Shown: positions 48,796 to 57,057 of the stretch, in pieces | Numbering within the stretch: the first letter of the stretch is position 1 | Layout of the letters: each line of letters starts with the position of its first letter | Origin: Staphylococcus condimenti | GTDB taxonomy: Bacteria > Bacillota > Bacilli > Staphylococcales > Staphylococcaceae | NCBI RefSeq assembly: GCF_001618885.1 | Contig: NZ_CP015114.1 | Location: 682,001 to 746,000, forward strand | Direction: 5' to 3' | DNA length: 64,000 bases | Made by a program: the position numbers and the translations under genes | Notes under the pieces: generated by a model | Seen by the model: only the letters and a program-made list of their open reading frames with translations | The model's database searches: none | Told to the model about the DNA's origin: nothing

Positions 48796-50466
48796 CTAGA
48801 AATCAAGTTTATCTAATAAGTCGAATGCTTTATCTAAATCGATTTCTTCTATTTCTTCGAGTTTATAAAGTGCATGTAGGAAAGCATGAAACCCATCTGT
48901 TTTCCTTCTGTGTTCATCTTTCTTAACAAATTCTTTATTACCATCTTTTTTTATTTGAACTGCTACATTATTGGTATACCAACGCATCAATGGATTATCA
49001 CCAAAAATAACACGATGATTAGCAAATAATGTTTCAATTTGAGGTGCTAACTTACTATGAACACCTCTAGGATTACGTAAAATTTCTATATCGAATCCTG
49101 CTTCTTCAAATAACGGTCTAAGCAATGTAACTCGGAAATTGTCTGCCACTATTTCTTGTATTGCGTACTTTTTACGCATTTCTATAAACCAATTAACGAT
49201 ATGAACTGGATTAATAGATGGCTCATCAACTATTGTTAAGTGACCTTCTTTCTCCCATTGTTTTATTGGTGGCTTAAGTTTAGCTTCGTCTAAGTAGCCT
49301 TTACGAGCAAATGAGTGTGATATCCACACGACATCGTCTCCTTGTTTAAACAATAATCCGACTGCTGCAAAGTCTTTGATACTTGCATAGTCAACACCAC
49401 CAATTGCTGTTTTATTCTTCAGTGGTGGAATATTGCGAGCTGTCGCAAGTACATCTTCACGAGATGCTACAATCTTGCTTGAATCTTCTTCGGGTAGGTT
49501 CATACGCTTTGTTATAAAGGTTTCATATCCACTAGGACTGTGCGTTAAAGCTTTGTATTGATTTAATACTTTACGATAAAGACGTTTGCCATATTCGCTC
49601 ATAGGCTCTTCAAACATTGGGTTCGCTTTAGACCAAGTTGTAGGGTCGTCTTTTTCTTCTTTATGATCTAACTTACAAATAAATGGAAATAATCTATCGT
49701 CGGGTGAATCGCCATTTAAAATTGCTTTAGAACGGTCTTTCAATTTATCTAAGAACCCTTCACGAACAAAACCATCTGTGCCTATAAAAAATTCTCTAGG
49801 GTGCTTAACTTTACCAAGCCCACTAGAGAATACGTCTACTATGTCATTGTTTTCATATCTGTGAATCTCATCATAAATAATAAAACCTTCACGTCCACCA
49901 TCTTTACTACCAGCGTTACTTGTTGCAAATTCGAATTTACTCTGTGTAACTTCTGATGTTATACGTAATTTGGTTAAATCAAAGAAGCCTTCACCTTCTA
50001 CATCATTTATTCTTCCACTGTATAAATTGTGTTTTATGATTTGTCTGTGCATTTCTTCAAACGATGTTTTAGCTTGTTTCTCAGTGTTAGCTACAACAGT
50101 TCCGTCATAATTATCGACTCCATGTAATTCACTTATTAGATAATTGGATAAAGCACTAATCAAACCATTCTTACCAGCACCACGTGCTACTAACCAAAAG
50201 AACTGTTCAAAGTATAATTCATCTTCTTCATCAAATAAGAAAATAAATGCGATTAGAAATTTCTGGAACGGCTGTAATTTAAAATAAAACTTTTCTGTGA
50301 AAGCAATACACTTTTCTATTTGCTCATCATCGAAATATAAATCTTCTCGATACAAAACATTAAGTTCTAAGTGATCTATCAATTTAATTCGGTCACTGTT
50401 TAAATTAATTTCACCGTTTTTATATTTATCTATGTACCGTTGTACATGTTTATTTACTTTCGTCAT
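48796..50466 (-). CDS. terL: Terminase large subunit
   Basis: 556 aa. ATPase with an ARGAGKNG-type Walker A and a FIIYDEIHRY Walker B, then the nuclease domain (GGVDYASIKDFAAVG, ADNFRVT). It drives packaging and cuts at cos. Four-bp overlap with the small subunit. Close to staphylococcal phage phi-13-type and HK97 TerL. Confidence 0.96.
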   Translation of the reverse strand: MTKVNKHVQRYIDKYKNGEINLNSDRIKLIDHLELNVLYREDLYFDDEQIEKCIAFTEKFYFKLQPFQKFLIAFIFLFDEEDELYFEQFFWLVARGAGKNGLISALSNYLISELHGVDNYDGTVVANTEKQAKTSFEEMHRQIIKHNLYSGRINDVEGEGFFDLTKLRITSEVTQSKFEFATSNAGSKDGGREGFIIYDEIHRYENNDIVDVFSSGLGKVKHPREFFIGTDGFVREGFLDKLKDRSKAILNGDSPDDRLFPFICKLDHKEEKDDPTTWSKANPMFEEPMSEYGKRLYRKVLNQYKALTHSPSGYETFITKRMNLPEEDSSKIVASREDVLATARNIPPLKNKTAIGGVDYASIKDFAAVGLLFKQGDDVVWISHSFARKGYLDEAKLKPPIKQWEKEGHLTIVDEPSINPVHIVNWFIEMRKKYAIQEIVADNFRVTLLRPLFEEAGFDIEILRNPRGVHSKLAPQIETLFANHRVIFGDNPLMRWYTNNVAVQIKKDGNKEFVKKDEHRRKTDGFHAFLHALYKLEEIEEIDLDKAFDLLDKLDF

Positions 50467-50825
50467 AATAAACTCCTACCTTTTTCCTTCACTTCTTGCG
50501 CCACATCTTCAGGTAACAACCGCGTAAGTTGTTGTATGATTTTCTGATAAGCACCGTCACGAGAATTAAAAATTTTTGCTATTGGTCTTTCGCGTTCGTA
50601 CGGAGGGGCGTTTTCTGATTGAGTGAATAACTCATAGTCGCCGTTTTCTTGGATATCTAACCATGCGTCATCAAGTAATACACGCATTCTTGCAGCTTGA
50701 ACAATTAAGCCTTGAGCTACTCTTTTTTTATCATCGGGTATAGATTGAAAAACCTTGTCTAATCGTTGCTTTTCTTTATCTACTCGTGCCTCATGTTCTT
50801 TGATTTGTTGTTCATCTCTTTCCAC
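50463..50825 (-). CDS. terS: Terminase small subunit, P27 family
   Basis: 120 aa. A GTG start at 50825 lies 8 nt after AGAGG, while the longer GTG at 50834 overlaps that site. Helical DNA-recognition protein of the P27-like type (ERERPIAKIFNSRDGAYQKIIQQLTRLLPE). It picks the cos site for packaging. Followed by terL. Confidence 0.88.
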   Translation of the reverse strand: MERDEQQIKEHEARVDKEKQRLDKVFQSIPDDKKRVAQGLIVQAARMRVLLDDAWLDIQENGDYELFTQSENAPPYERERPIAKIFNSRDGAYQKIIQQLTRLLPEDVAQEVKEKGRSLL

Positions 50826-51011
50826 AGTTATCACCTCTTTTCTATATATGCTGTAGGGAGGGGGTTATACGCGAAATTTGTTAGTAAATGTCGAGAAAAG
50901 ACTCCCCTGCCTCGTTTCCCCGACGTAAAATAAAATTAAAATTTTTTGACGGGGGGATTAAATTATTTTTTATATAAATTTATTTCTCAAAATAATTTTT
51001 GGTTTTAAAAA
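50826..51011 (-). other. Likely cos region between terS and the HNH gene
   Basis: 186 bp without a gene. It holds AGGGAGGGGG and a GACGGGGGGATTAAA block among T-rich DNA, G-rich stretches unusual in this window. The HNH gene and terminases flank it, which is the standard cos context in Gram-positive phages with HNH partners. The exact nick site cannot be set by eye. Confidence 0.5.
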
Positions 51012-51746
51012 TTACCACCATTCATCACTTGACCATTTATTTTTTTTAGTAGGAAATCCGTTTTGATAACGATTGTGTTTCTTGTTGTGACAACTAATAC
51101 ATAATGTAACTAAGTTATCCATGTCTAATGCTAACTCTGGATGACTATCTAACTCTTTAATATGGTCTACATCCAATGATTTATGCTTGTCTGGGTTTAT
51201 CGTTTTAACAATTCCTTTTTCTTTGCAATGTTGGCACTCATAATTATCTCTAATCAATACCAACTCCCTCAACCTACGCCACTCTTTAGACTTATAAAAC
51301 CTTTTTGTTTCTTTATCTACCTTACGATCACTTGCTGGCTTGTTAATACCACGTGAGTACCATTCTCTTATAGCCTTCTTAAGTCCTTCTTTGTTTGGTC
51401 TGTTGCTTTTGTTTAACCTATCGATACACACATCTATATCTACATCCATCTTGATAGCTTTATAACTCATACCATTGTCTTCAATCCTGTTAGTTATCTT
51501 CTTAGATAAGAATGTAGTAATGATGTATAACTTACCTGCCTTCTTAATTTGTGTGCAATCAATCATAGTATTACGTAATATCAAGAGTATATCTTGTGTA
51601 TTAGGTTTATTATCTTGATAGTCACCAAAGGTTATAGCTTGAGCCATAGCGTCATAGTCGAATACTATATCATCATCTGTTATGTTTTCTTTCACATACG
51701 TTGTCTTACCGCTCAATGGTGGTCCATATACAACTACTACTTCCAC
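51012..51746 (-). CDS. P-loop kinase-like domain fused to an HNH endonuclease
   Basis: 244 aa, GTG start after AAAGGAGGAGACACA. The N-terminal half has a Walker A GPPLSGKTTYV (about residue 8), an Asp after DIVFDYDAMAQ, and an arginine near KSNRPN, a zeta-toxin or nucleotide-kinase look. The C-terminal half is an HNH nuclease, CQHCKEKG, LDVDHIKELDSHPELALDMDNLVTLCISCHNKKH, with the zinc Cys pairs. HNH proteins beside terminase help cos cleavage. A fused ATPase is less common and its role is unclear. Confidence 0.88.
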   Translation of the reverse strand: MEVVVVYGPPLSGKTTYVKENITDDDIVFDYDAMAQAITFGDYQDNKPNTQDILLILRNTMIDCTQIKKAGKLYIITTFLSKKITNRIEDNGMSYKAIKMDVDIDVCIDRLNKSNRPNKEGLKKAIREWYSRGINKPASDRKVDKETKRFYKSKEWRRLRELVLIRDNYECQHCKEKGIVKTINPDKHKSLDVDHIKELDSHPELALDMDNLVTLCISCHNKKHNRYQNGFPTKKNKWSSDEWW

Positions 51747-51861
51747 TGTGTCTCCTCCTTTGTAATGACATATGCTAACTCATATCAACACTACGAGCAT
51801 GACTAATAGTTATATAGTTGGAGTTCATGTGTAGTGTTCATATCAATAAGCACAAAGAAGA

Positions 51862-52030
51862 CACACCACAATGTGATGTGCCTCGTATAATATAGTGTGT
51901 TTGAAGAACCGTGTATCTAATCAAATGCGTATCTTAGAATGACACGCCCTGTTTTATTTCTCTAGGTAAAAACCTATACTATCATAATAAGCTATTGACA
52001 CACCGCACTTCTACAACCTCGAAAGTGCGG
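51862..52030 (-). promoter_or_regulatory. Late promoter region with two hairpins
   Basis: The gap (51747-52030) between the HNH gene and rinA-like gene has no ORF. CACACCACA/TGTGATGTG (51862-51880) forms a stem on the minus strand with one G.U pair; CCGCACTT/AAGTGCGG (52003-52030) overlaps the end of the upstream gene. The RinA-dependent late promoter should lie here; no standard -35/-10 is clear. Confidence 0.45.
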
Positions 52031-52477
52031 TTACTCTTTTGTAACCCAGCCTATCTTTTTAGCTGTTTCTCTCATCATCTTATTACGCATTCTTAGCGCT
52101 GCGTCTTTACTGATAATTTTATCATCTTCTCTCTGTTTAGTTATCTCATGAGCAATGTCCGGCCATTCATATATAGCAAGGTCTTTTTCCCAATAGCGAT
52201 ATTGTGCTATCAGCTTCTGTTCCTTAGTTGCATTCCTATACACATCTTCAACTGCCATGATTGATTCAGTTAGGTTTCTATACAGGTTGTCCTTATTAAG
52301 TTTAATTACTTCTTGCTCTACTGGCTTGCCCGGCAAGTTAGATTTACCACCTCCTACATTTTTATCACTAGGTTGATATAGTAATTCATATCTTCTATAT
52401 GCGAGTTGCCCTTTCAACTCTTCATGGTAAATCCACAACTCTTCTAGCTTCTTAATATCTGCACTACCTAATTTCAT
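52031..52477 (-). CDS. rinA: RinA-family late transcription activator
   Basis: 148 aa. Starts MKLGSADIKKLEEL, with VEDVYRNATKEQKLIAQYRYW and a C-terminal helix-turn-helix-like region IISKDAALRMRNKMM. RinA-type ArpU/RinA proteins switch on packaging and structural genes in staphylococcal phages. A frame 12 codons longer begins at 52513 with a weaker AAGGA site; GGGGG upstream of 52477 and the family N-terminus favour 52477. Confidence 0.8.
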   Translation of the reverse strand: MKLGSADIKKLEELWIYHEELKGQLAYRRYELLYQPSDKNVGGGKSNLPGKPVEQEVIKLNKDNLYRNLTESIMAVEDVYRNATKEQKLIAQYRYWEKDLAIYEWPDIAHEITKQREDDKIISKDAALRMRNKMMRETAKKIGWVTKE

Positions 52478-52525
52478 GAGAAACCCCCAGCTATTTTTTA
52501 TAAAATCTATCATTATGGTCCTTAT

Positions 52526-52996
52526 TCACATAATATCTAAGTAATCAAATGCTATACCGTTTCTACTTTGTACTGGTTCTATATTTTCAAAGTAACTATA
52601 CGGAATGCTTTTTCTATCCAACGTTTCTTCTAATCCTACATATTCATCAATATCCAATGCATATAACTCTTGATAACGTTCGAAATAGATAAGTAAGAAA
52701 GCTGCGCCGCCATGTGCTTTAATTTTCTGTAAGTAATCTACTTGGTGCGGTTGTATGTTATTGAATGGTATGCTTTTACCTTTAGTATTCTTAGCATCAA
52801 AGGCTATCATCTTGCCGTTACTGATACCTACGAAGTCCACCATACCTTTAGCTTTAAAGAATGCTTTGCCTGTGCGTGTGTTGTAATTAATATCTGTCGG
52901 CACCTTACGTATGATTGCTTTGTTGTTCATTTCATATATCTGATTTACATGTGTGATTACTGATTCCAACCACTTGCCTCTGTTCGCATAACTCAT
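52526..52996 (-). CDS. RecU-type Holliday junction resolvase
   Basis: 156 aa. The NRGKWLE start, VDFVGISNGKMIAFDAKNT (catalytic D-x(n)-D/E-x-K) and FLLIYFERY are RecU hallmarks. Resolves phage recombination and replication intermediates. Overlaps the membrane gene by 4 bp. Confidence 0.9.
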   Translation of the reverse strand: MSYANRGKWLESVITHVNQIYEMNNKAIIRKVPTDINYNTRTGKAFFKAKGMVDFVGISNGKMIAFDAKNTKGKSIPFNNIQPHQVDYLQKIKAHGGAAFLLIYFERYQELYALDIDEYVGLEETLDRKSIPYSYFENIEPVQSRNGIAFDYLDIM

Positions 52997-53178
52997 TTAT
53001 CCACTTCCTTTGAGTCATTTAGATGTTTATGGTTATTAATATCTGCATCATCATTTCTTTTAGTCAGCGTTTGTATAATATATTTCTGTATCTTCAATTC
53101 CTGATTCAGTTCTCTGTTCGCCATATTAAGCACAAGTGAAAGGAGAGCGAAGAGAATGGTTAGTGCTATCCACATCAT
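52993..53178 (-). CDS. Small membrane protein (DUF1514-like)
   Basis: 61 aa with one N-terminal transmembrane helix (3-19) and a polar, Asn/Lys tail. Similar short phage proteins (DUF1514) lie before recU in staphylococcal phages. Start ATG after GGAGGTAAGTGA; ATGA overlap with the next gene upstream. Function unknown. Confidence 0.7.
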   Translation of the reverse strand: MMWIALTILFALLSLVLNMANRELNQELKIQKYIIQTLTKRNDDADINNHKHLNDSKEVDK

Positions 53179-53348
53179 TCACTTACCTCCGCCTTAATAT
53201 TATTAAGATGTATATGATCGTCTATATTAAAGTCTGCAGGTGCTTCCACATCATCGTTCTGTGTTGCGTGAATAATAAGTTGTTCAGTGATGTATTTAGC
53301 TGCTTCGTAGAGCACAAGTGTTAATAATAGTTTGAGTATTTGTTTCAT
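53175..53348 (-). CDS. Small phage protein with hydrophobic start
   Basis: 57 aa. MKQILKLLLTLVLYEAAKYI is amphipathic/hydrophobic, followed by an acidic tail NDDVEAPADFNIDDH. AAAGGACAGTGACCT before the ATG. Overlaps the next gene by 4 bp (ATGA), as expected in this tight operon. Unknown role. Confidence 0.72.
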   Translation of the reverse strand: MKQILKLLLTLVLYEAAKYITEQLIIHATQNDDVEAPADFNIDDHIHLNNIKAEVSE

Positions 53349-53578
53349 AGGTCACTGTCCTTTCTATACATACCAGCTTTTAACGCTCTACTAATAGGAC
53401 CGTTATTAAAACTAGATGGTACTACTTCCAATAATCCTTTATGTTTCTTAACCTTTTCTTTCGCATCTTCCTTATTTTCTGCGTCCACTACAATAAATTC
53501 TTCATTCTCCTTAGCTCTAGTTACATCAAGAAAAACCTCACCTGTTGTGTGGTGTGTTTTGCGTACTAGAAATTGCAT
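53345..53578 (-). CDS. DUF1381-like small protein
   Basis: 77 aa beginning MQFLVRKTHHTTGEVFLDVT, the DUF1381 pattern in staphylococcal phages, with an acidic/lysine helix. AAGGAGTGACGCA sets ATG 53578; the longer frame opens 27 codons earlier and is not needed. Function unknown. Confidence 0.8.
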   Translation of the reverse strand: MQFLVRKTHHTTGEVFLDVTRAKENEEFIVVDAENKEDAKEKVKKHKGLLEVVPSSFNNGPISRALKAGMYRKDSDL

Positions 53579-53589
53579 TGCGTCACTCC

Positions 53590-53766
53590 TTACCTTGTTA
53601 TAATTAAAACAACTATAATAATAAACACACATATCAAACCAACTATACCTATAGCCCATAAAACGTCTATAAGTGCAAACTCCTTACTATTTTCACCTTG
53701 ATTCATTGGGTTCATTGGTGATGCAGGATTGCTAGGATTAGCCGGGCTATTTATCCAATTGTTCAT
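53590..53766 (-). CDS. Small single-helix membrane protein
   Basis: 58 aa. A Pro/Asn-rich N-terminus (NSPANPSNPASPMNP) and one transmembrane helix (about 34-57). TAGGAGGTGCTGCGTAA precedes the ATG. Not recognised. Confidence 0.7.
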   Translation of the reverse strand: MNNWINSPANPSNPASPMNPMNQGENSKEFALIDVLWAIGIVGLICVFIIIVVLIITR

Positions 53767-53780
53767 TTACGCAGCACCTC

Positions 53781-53987
53781 CTAAAATGTAGTATCGTCAT
53801 TAAATAAATCATTGACTGATAGTCCTAAACTGTCCGCTAATTTCTTAACTGTTTTTATGCTAAGGTTTGTCCTTCTATTTTCAATATCACTTAAATAAGA
53901 CCGTGAAATTTCCATTTTTGTGGCTAATTCCTCTTGAGTCATATTCATGCGTTTTCTAATGCGTTTAAGATTTTGACCGAATTTCAT
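53781..53987 (-). CDS. XRE-family DNA-binding regulator
   Basis: 68 aa, one HTH_3 domain: MTQEELATKMEISRSYLSDIENRR, then KKLADSLGLSVNDLF. GAGGTAAGATA precedes the ATG. A single-domain Cro-like protein located among late-early genes, away from the expected immunity region, so it may control a local switch. Confidence 0.9.
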   Translation of the reverse strand: MKFGQNLKRIRKRMNMTQEELATKMEISRSYLSDIENRRTNLSIKTVKKLADSLGLSVNDLFNDDTTF

Positions 53988-54001
53988 TATCTTACCTCCT
54001 C

Positions 54002-54028
54002 AAAAGCAAGGCGGACGAACCGCCAAGC
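54002..54028 (-). terminator. Terminator between mazG-like and XRE genes
   Basis: GGCGG/CCGCC stem with a 5-nt loop and TTGCTTTT tail on the minus strand. Confidence 0.7.
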
Positions 54029-54031
54029 AAT

Positions 54032-54331
54032 TTATAAATCTGATTCCTTAACAAATGTTCCGTTGATCATCTTACCTTTACGTCCAGCAACCTCGTCATA
54101 TGCAAACTGCAAGCATTCTTCTAACGTCATACCATGTTGTTGTGCAAGAATGATAAGCGTAACTACTGTGTCCCCGATACCGTCCTTCAATGCTTCTGAT
54201 TGCCCACGTGATAATGCTGCTGCTACTTCCCCGGCTTCTTCATAGAATTTAAGTGCTTGTCTGTCCGGATTACCTTTATCTAATCCTTTATCTTTACTCC
54301 ATTGTTCTACTTGTTTGATTAAATTATTCAT
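54032..54331 (-). CDS. MazG-like nucleotide pyrophosphohydrolase
   Basis: 99 aa. EEAGEVAAAL and DGIGDTVVTLIILA hold the Glu/Asp magnesium ligands of the all-alpha NTP pyrophosphatase fold. May clean up nucleotide pools or ppGpp during infection. GAGGAGGAAAATATTA fixes ATG 54331 (the frame opens six codons earlier). Confidence 0.87.
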   Translation of the reverse strand: MNNLIKQVEQWSKDKGLDKGNPDRQALKFYEEAGEVAAALSRGQSEALKDGIGDTVVTLIILAQQHGMTLEECLQFAYDEVAGRKGKMINGTFVKESDL

Positions 54332-54545
54332 TAATATTTTCCTCCTCATATTCTCTAACTATACTGTGTACTGCGTCGCCTACGTCCATAGCATTCCAAC
54401 TAGATACATCTAAGACTTCATCAAATGCTTTTGCTTTACGATAGACTTCTTTCAACTCATCAATAAGTTCCATGTTCTTTTTACGCCCAGACTCACGATT
54501 TAATTCACTTTGATTTATTATTGCTTTTTCATATTTGTAATCCAT
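54324..54545 (-). CDS. Small phage protein
   Basis: 73 aa, helical and charged, KYEKAIINQSELNRESG...REYEEENINE. GAGGGGTAATTAA precedes the ATG. Overlaps mazG-like gene by 8 bp. No recognised domain. Confidence 0.68.
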   Translation of the reverse strand: MDYKYEKAIINQSELNRESGRKKNMELIDELKEVYRKAKAFDEVLDVSSWNAMDVGDAVHSIVREYEEENINE

Positions 54546-54788
54546 TTAATTACCCCTCTCTAAATCATGCTTTAAATTACTGAACTCATGTGTGCCGTCT
54601 AAATAGTCCATGTGCATTAACCAAGTTTGTAATTCATCCTTGGCAACTATAAGATTCGCTACTTGCGATTCATAACATTGACTTACACGATGTTTAATCT
54701 TATCTGCTTGCTTGTGTACACAAACATAGTCGTCCATCATATCTTCTTTCAGCGTGTGCCAAGCTTTTTCGTAATCACGTGGTTTCAT
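54546..54788 (-). CDS. Phage hypothetical protein
   Basis: 80 aa, helical, KPRDYEKAWHTLKEDMMDDY start. Same operon, overlap ATGA with the next gene upstream. Similar to short proteins of the phage early region in staphylococci; function unknown. Confidence 0.7.
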   Translation of the reverse strand: MKPRDYEKAWHTLKEDMMDDYVCVHKQADKIKHRVSQCYESQVANLIVAKDELQTWLMHMDYLDGTHEFSNLKHDLERGN

Positions 54789-54979
54789 TCCACAATTCCT
54801 CCCTTAATTCGATCCATTTCATGTCTCACATTCTTATACTGTGAACTGCTAGGATTCCACTGTATTTTCAGTCTGATGTAATGCTCTAACTCTGCCCATT
54901 CGCTGCGGTACATCTTAATATCATCAAGTAATTCGTAATACGCCTTGCGGTATTTGTCTGCACGTTCTTTATCGCTCAT
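54785..54979 (-). CDS. Small helical phage protein
   Basis: 64 aa: KERADKYRKAYYELLDDIKMYR and a helical, charged body. GGAGGCTGATAGTC precedes the ATG, and the gene overlaps the YopX gene by 11 bp. Unknown function. Confidence 0.7.
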   Translation of the reverse strand: MSDKERADKYRKAYYELLDDIKMYRSEWAELEHYIRLKIQWNPSSSQYKNVRHEMDRIKGGIVE

Positions 54980-55370
54980 GACTATCAGCCTCCAGTAAGT
55001 TAGGATTTTGGTGGATATTTCCTATGACTTCGACAGAATTTATACATTCGGATAAGTGCCATGCAGTAAAAACATGTTCCAAAATTAATTCAAATCCATT
55101 GTCAACCACTTCATACACACGTTCATCAATTGTGTCGTTGATATTCAAGTCGCACTTCACTAAGTCGCCAATATAAATCTCTTTACCGTTTATATCTTTC
55201 AACCCTGTGGATTGCATAAGTTCAAAATTTTCTATATCTATAAAAAATTTATTAGGGTTTTCGGGCTCTGTAGCAACAATTCCTGCATCACAAAAATACA
55301 CGACTAAACTCTCTTCGGTATAAAGCATTTCTTCTTCGTCTATATCCCATACTCTAAATTTAGGTATCAT
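54969..55370 (-). CDS. YopX family protein
   Basis: 133 aa. MIPKFRVWD start, then LMQSTGLKDINGKEIYIGDLVKCD and VIGNIHQNPNLL, the YopX signature. A beta-barrel family of unknown role common in Gram-positive phages. GGAGGTATGGTGGA sets ATG 55370 (the frame opens 9 codons earlier). Confidence 0.88.
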   Translation of the reverse strand: MIPKFRVWDIDEEEMLYTEESLVVYFCDAGIVATEPENPNKFFIDIENFELMQSTGLKDINGKEIYIGDLVKCDLNINDTIDERVYEVVDNGFELILEHVFTAWHLSECINSVEVIGNIHQNPNLLEADSHER

Positions 55371-55777
55371 TCCACCATACCTCCTTCTCTCGTCCACAGT
55401 AGGGCGAGAGTGTAATCATCATTCATTGCATAAAGTGCAATTACTGCTTCATTTTCAATAAAGTTATTTACGAGTGCTTTTTGATGCATAAGTGTCTCTG
55501 GTCCTTTTCCTGTTTCCAAGTCGTACAGTTCAACTAAGTTAGGTATCTCTGAATATTTTGTAACTTCTTCTTCGACATACAGTTCAATCATTTTCGTATC
55601 ATGATTAAAACTGATAGGGAACTTGCCTGAAATTTCAGGTTTGATTACATCTGTTCTAATACCTTCGTGATATTCAATATGATAATTTTCCAAATCCACT
55701 TCTATATCATCTTGTTCCAACAGGTATTTGATAAATTCTCTCTTTGTAAATTCTTTCTTCACTTTAATTTTTACCAT
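55367..55777 (-). CDS. Phage hypothetical protein
   Basis: 136 aa: MVKIKVKKEFTKREFIKYLLEQDD, beta/alpha mixed, no motif I know. AGGAGGAAATGGA sets ATG 55777. Overlaps YopX start by 4 bp and the next gene by 14 bp. Resembles staphylococcal phage early proteins of unknown function. Confidence 0.7.
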   Translation of the reverse strand: MVKIKVKKEFTKREFIKYLLEQDDIEVDLENYHIEYHEGIRTDVIKPEISGKFPISFNHDTKMIELYVEEEVTKYSEIPNLVELYDLETGKGPETLMHQKALVNNFIENEAVIALYAMNDDYTLALLWTREGGMVE

Positions 55778-55967
55778 TCCATTTCCTCCTGTTACTTTCA
55801 TAGTCTGCTCTATCTGCTAACACAGTGACGCGAGAGGGACTCATGTATACTACGAATCCCTTTACGCCCATCTGCTCTAAATCACGCTGTATTTCGCTTG
55901 GTGAACGTCCTACGGTATTTAGTTTGAAACGCTGTTTAATTCCGTTTGTAAGTTCTCTGCCAGCCAT
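55764..55967 (-). CDS. Small phage protein, overlaps the methylase end
   Basis: 67 aa from ATG 55967 (AGGAGG 10 nt upstream). RELTNGIKQRFKLNTVGRSPSEIQRDLEQMGVKG... no domain recognised. A longer frame (93 aa) opens inside the methylase gene; the 49-bp overlap at 55919-55967 supports the shorter start. Confidence 0.65.
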   Translation of the reverse strand: MAGRELTNGIKQRFKLNTVGRSPSEIQRDLEQMGVKGFVVYMSPSRVTVLADRADYESNRRKWNGKN

Positions 55968-56605
55968 TGCGGTATATCCTCCGTCTGTTTTACTTCTGCA
56001 TAATTCTGTTCGATAAATTTCACGTTCAATTCTTTTTCCGTCCATTTGCTGTATGGCAATCGATTCAGTGAACTGAACTGCATATGATCATTGTTGTCAT
56101 TTTGTATAAACCATGCGCCGTATGCTTCTCTCGTCAGTACATCGCACTGCACGACTGTACCGTTCATGCCTCGTATCATCATGTTGAATAACAAGAATGG
56201 TATTGTTCTGTCTGACAATTCTTCTGCTTCGTAATAATACATACGCGGTTCATACTCGAAAGGACTGACTTGCAATCTGTCTTGGTGCCAACGTTCAATC
56301 AGTATTCCGCCTGTACCGGCTGCCGGTTCGTAGTAACTGCCTTGATGATTGCCCACAATGTGATTCATTAATCTGCTTATCGACTTCGGTGTGAAGTCCT
56401 GTTTTTTCGTTTTACGTTCTGCATGTTCTTCTTGAAAGTATTCGTGGAACCAGTCGTAATTCACGTTGTAATCAAATGCTTCTAAGAATTGTTTGAAATA
56501 CGTTTCTCTTTCATCTGATGTGATAATTTCCATCATGCGTGCCGGTGCTTGATAACCGTCTTTGATACCGAGTAGCTGATTAATCTTTTTAATAATATCT
56601 GCCAT
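55919..56605 (-). CDS. Phage N6-DNA methylase-like protein
   Basis: 228 aa. Motif I YYEPAAGTGGILIERW (about residue 95) is a good SAM site of the HsdM/N6 type, followed by AEELSDRTIPFLLFNMMIRG. The catalytic motif IV (N/D/S-P-P-Y/F) is not seen; the expected place reads ...QNDNND...NRLPYSKW. So it may bind SAM without methylating, or use a divergent motif. GGAGGATTGTTA precedes ATG 56605; TAATG overlaps the next gene. Confidence 0.82.
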   Translation of the reverse strand: MADIIKKINQLLGIKDGYQAPARMMEIITSDERETYFKQFLEAFDYNVNYDWFHEYFQEEHAERKTKKQDFTPKSISRLMNHIVGNHQGSYYEPAAGTGGILIERWHQDRLQVSPFEYEPRMYYYEAEELSDRTIPFLLFNMMIRGMNGTVVQCDVLTREAYGAWFIQNDNNDHMQFSSLNRLPYSKWTEKELNVKFIEQNYAEVKQTEDIPQWLAENLQTELNSVSN

Positions 56606-57057
56606 TAACAATCCTCCAACCGTTTCAGCATATCTTCTTCCGAACCTACGAAACTTCCCCACTTCTCAATCATTCCGAGTACCAAGTGATTAGCTGAAGC
56701 ACTGGCGATACCTTGATAAAATTGCGGTTGCAGTAAGCGTTTGTTGCTTGTGTAAGCAATAATCGGAATATCTCGTCCGCATTCATTCAGTCCCGCAACC
56801 AATCCGATTTCTGAAATGGTACCGTCCTGTGTACCGCCGTTGACATTCACTACCACATAATCACTACTCAATATTTCAGTCACATCGCCGTTGTAAATAT
56901 CTTTAGGTGTCGGATTGTTGGACTTATCATTGATCGCATTGTTCAATGCCGGTGCGTAAACTTCGTAACCTAATTTCATAATTTTCTTCGCCGTCTCGAT
57001 TGAGTGATTGAATTCCCCTGTCGTTGCAATCGAATGTGCCAGATAAACTTTACTCAT
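56605..57057 (-). CDS. Nucleoside 2-deoxyribosyltransferase-like protein
   Basis: 150 aa, YLAHSIATTGEF start, then SDYVVVNVNGGTQDGTISEIGLVAGL (acidic catalytic pair region). The family swaps bases on deoxynucleosides or cleaves nucleotides; phages may use it to remodel dNTP pools or make modified bases. GGAGGAGCTGGCAC sets ATG 57057. Linked to the methylase by TAATG. Confidence 0.85.
   Translation of the reverse strand: MSKVYLAHSIATTGEFNHSIETAKKIMKLGYEVYAPALNNAINDKSNNPTPKDIYNGDVTEILSSDYVVVNVNGGTQDGTISEIGLVAGLNECGRDIPIIAYTSNKRLLQPQFYQGIASASANHLVLGMIEKWGSFVGSEEDMLKRLEDC

Noticed and set aside
51861..51881. Terminator between the HNH and rinA-like genes
   Set aside because: The hairpin lacks a proper T run on the minus strand (TCTTCTTTG), so it was left as an undefined stem in the promoter region.
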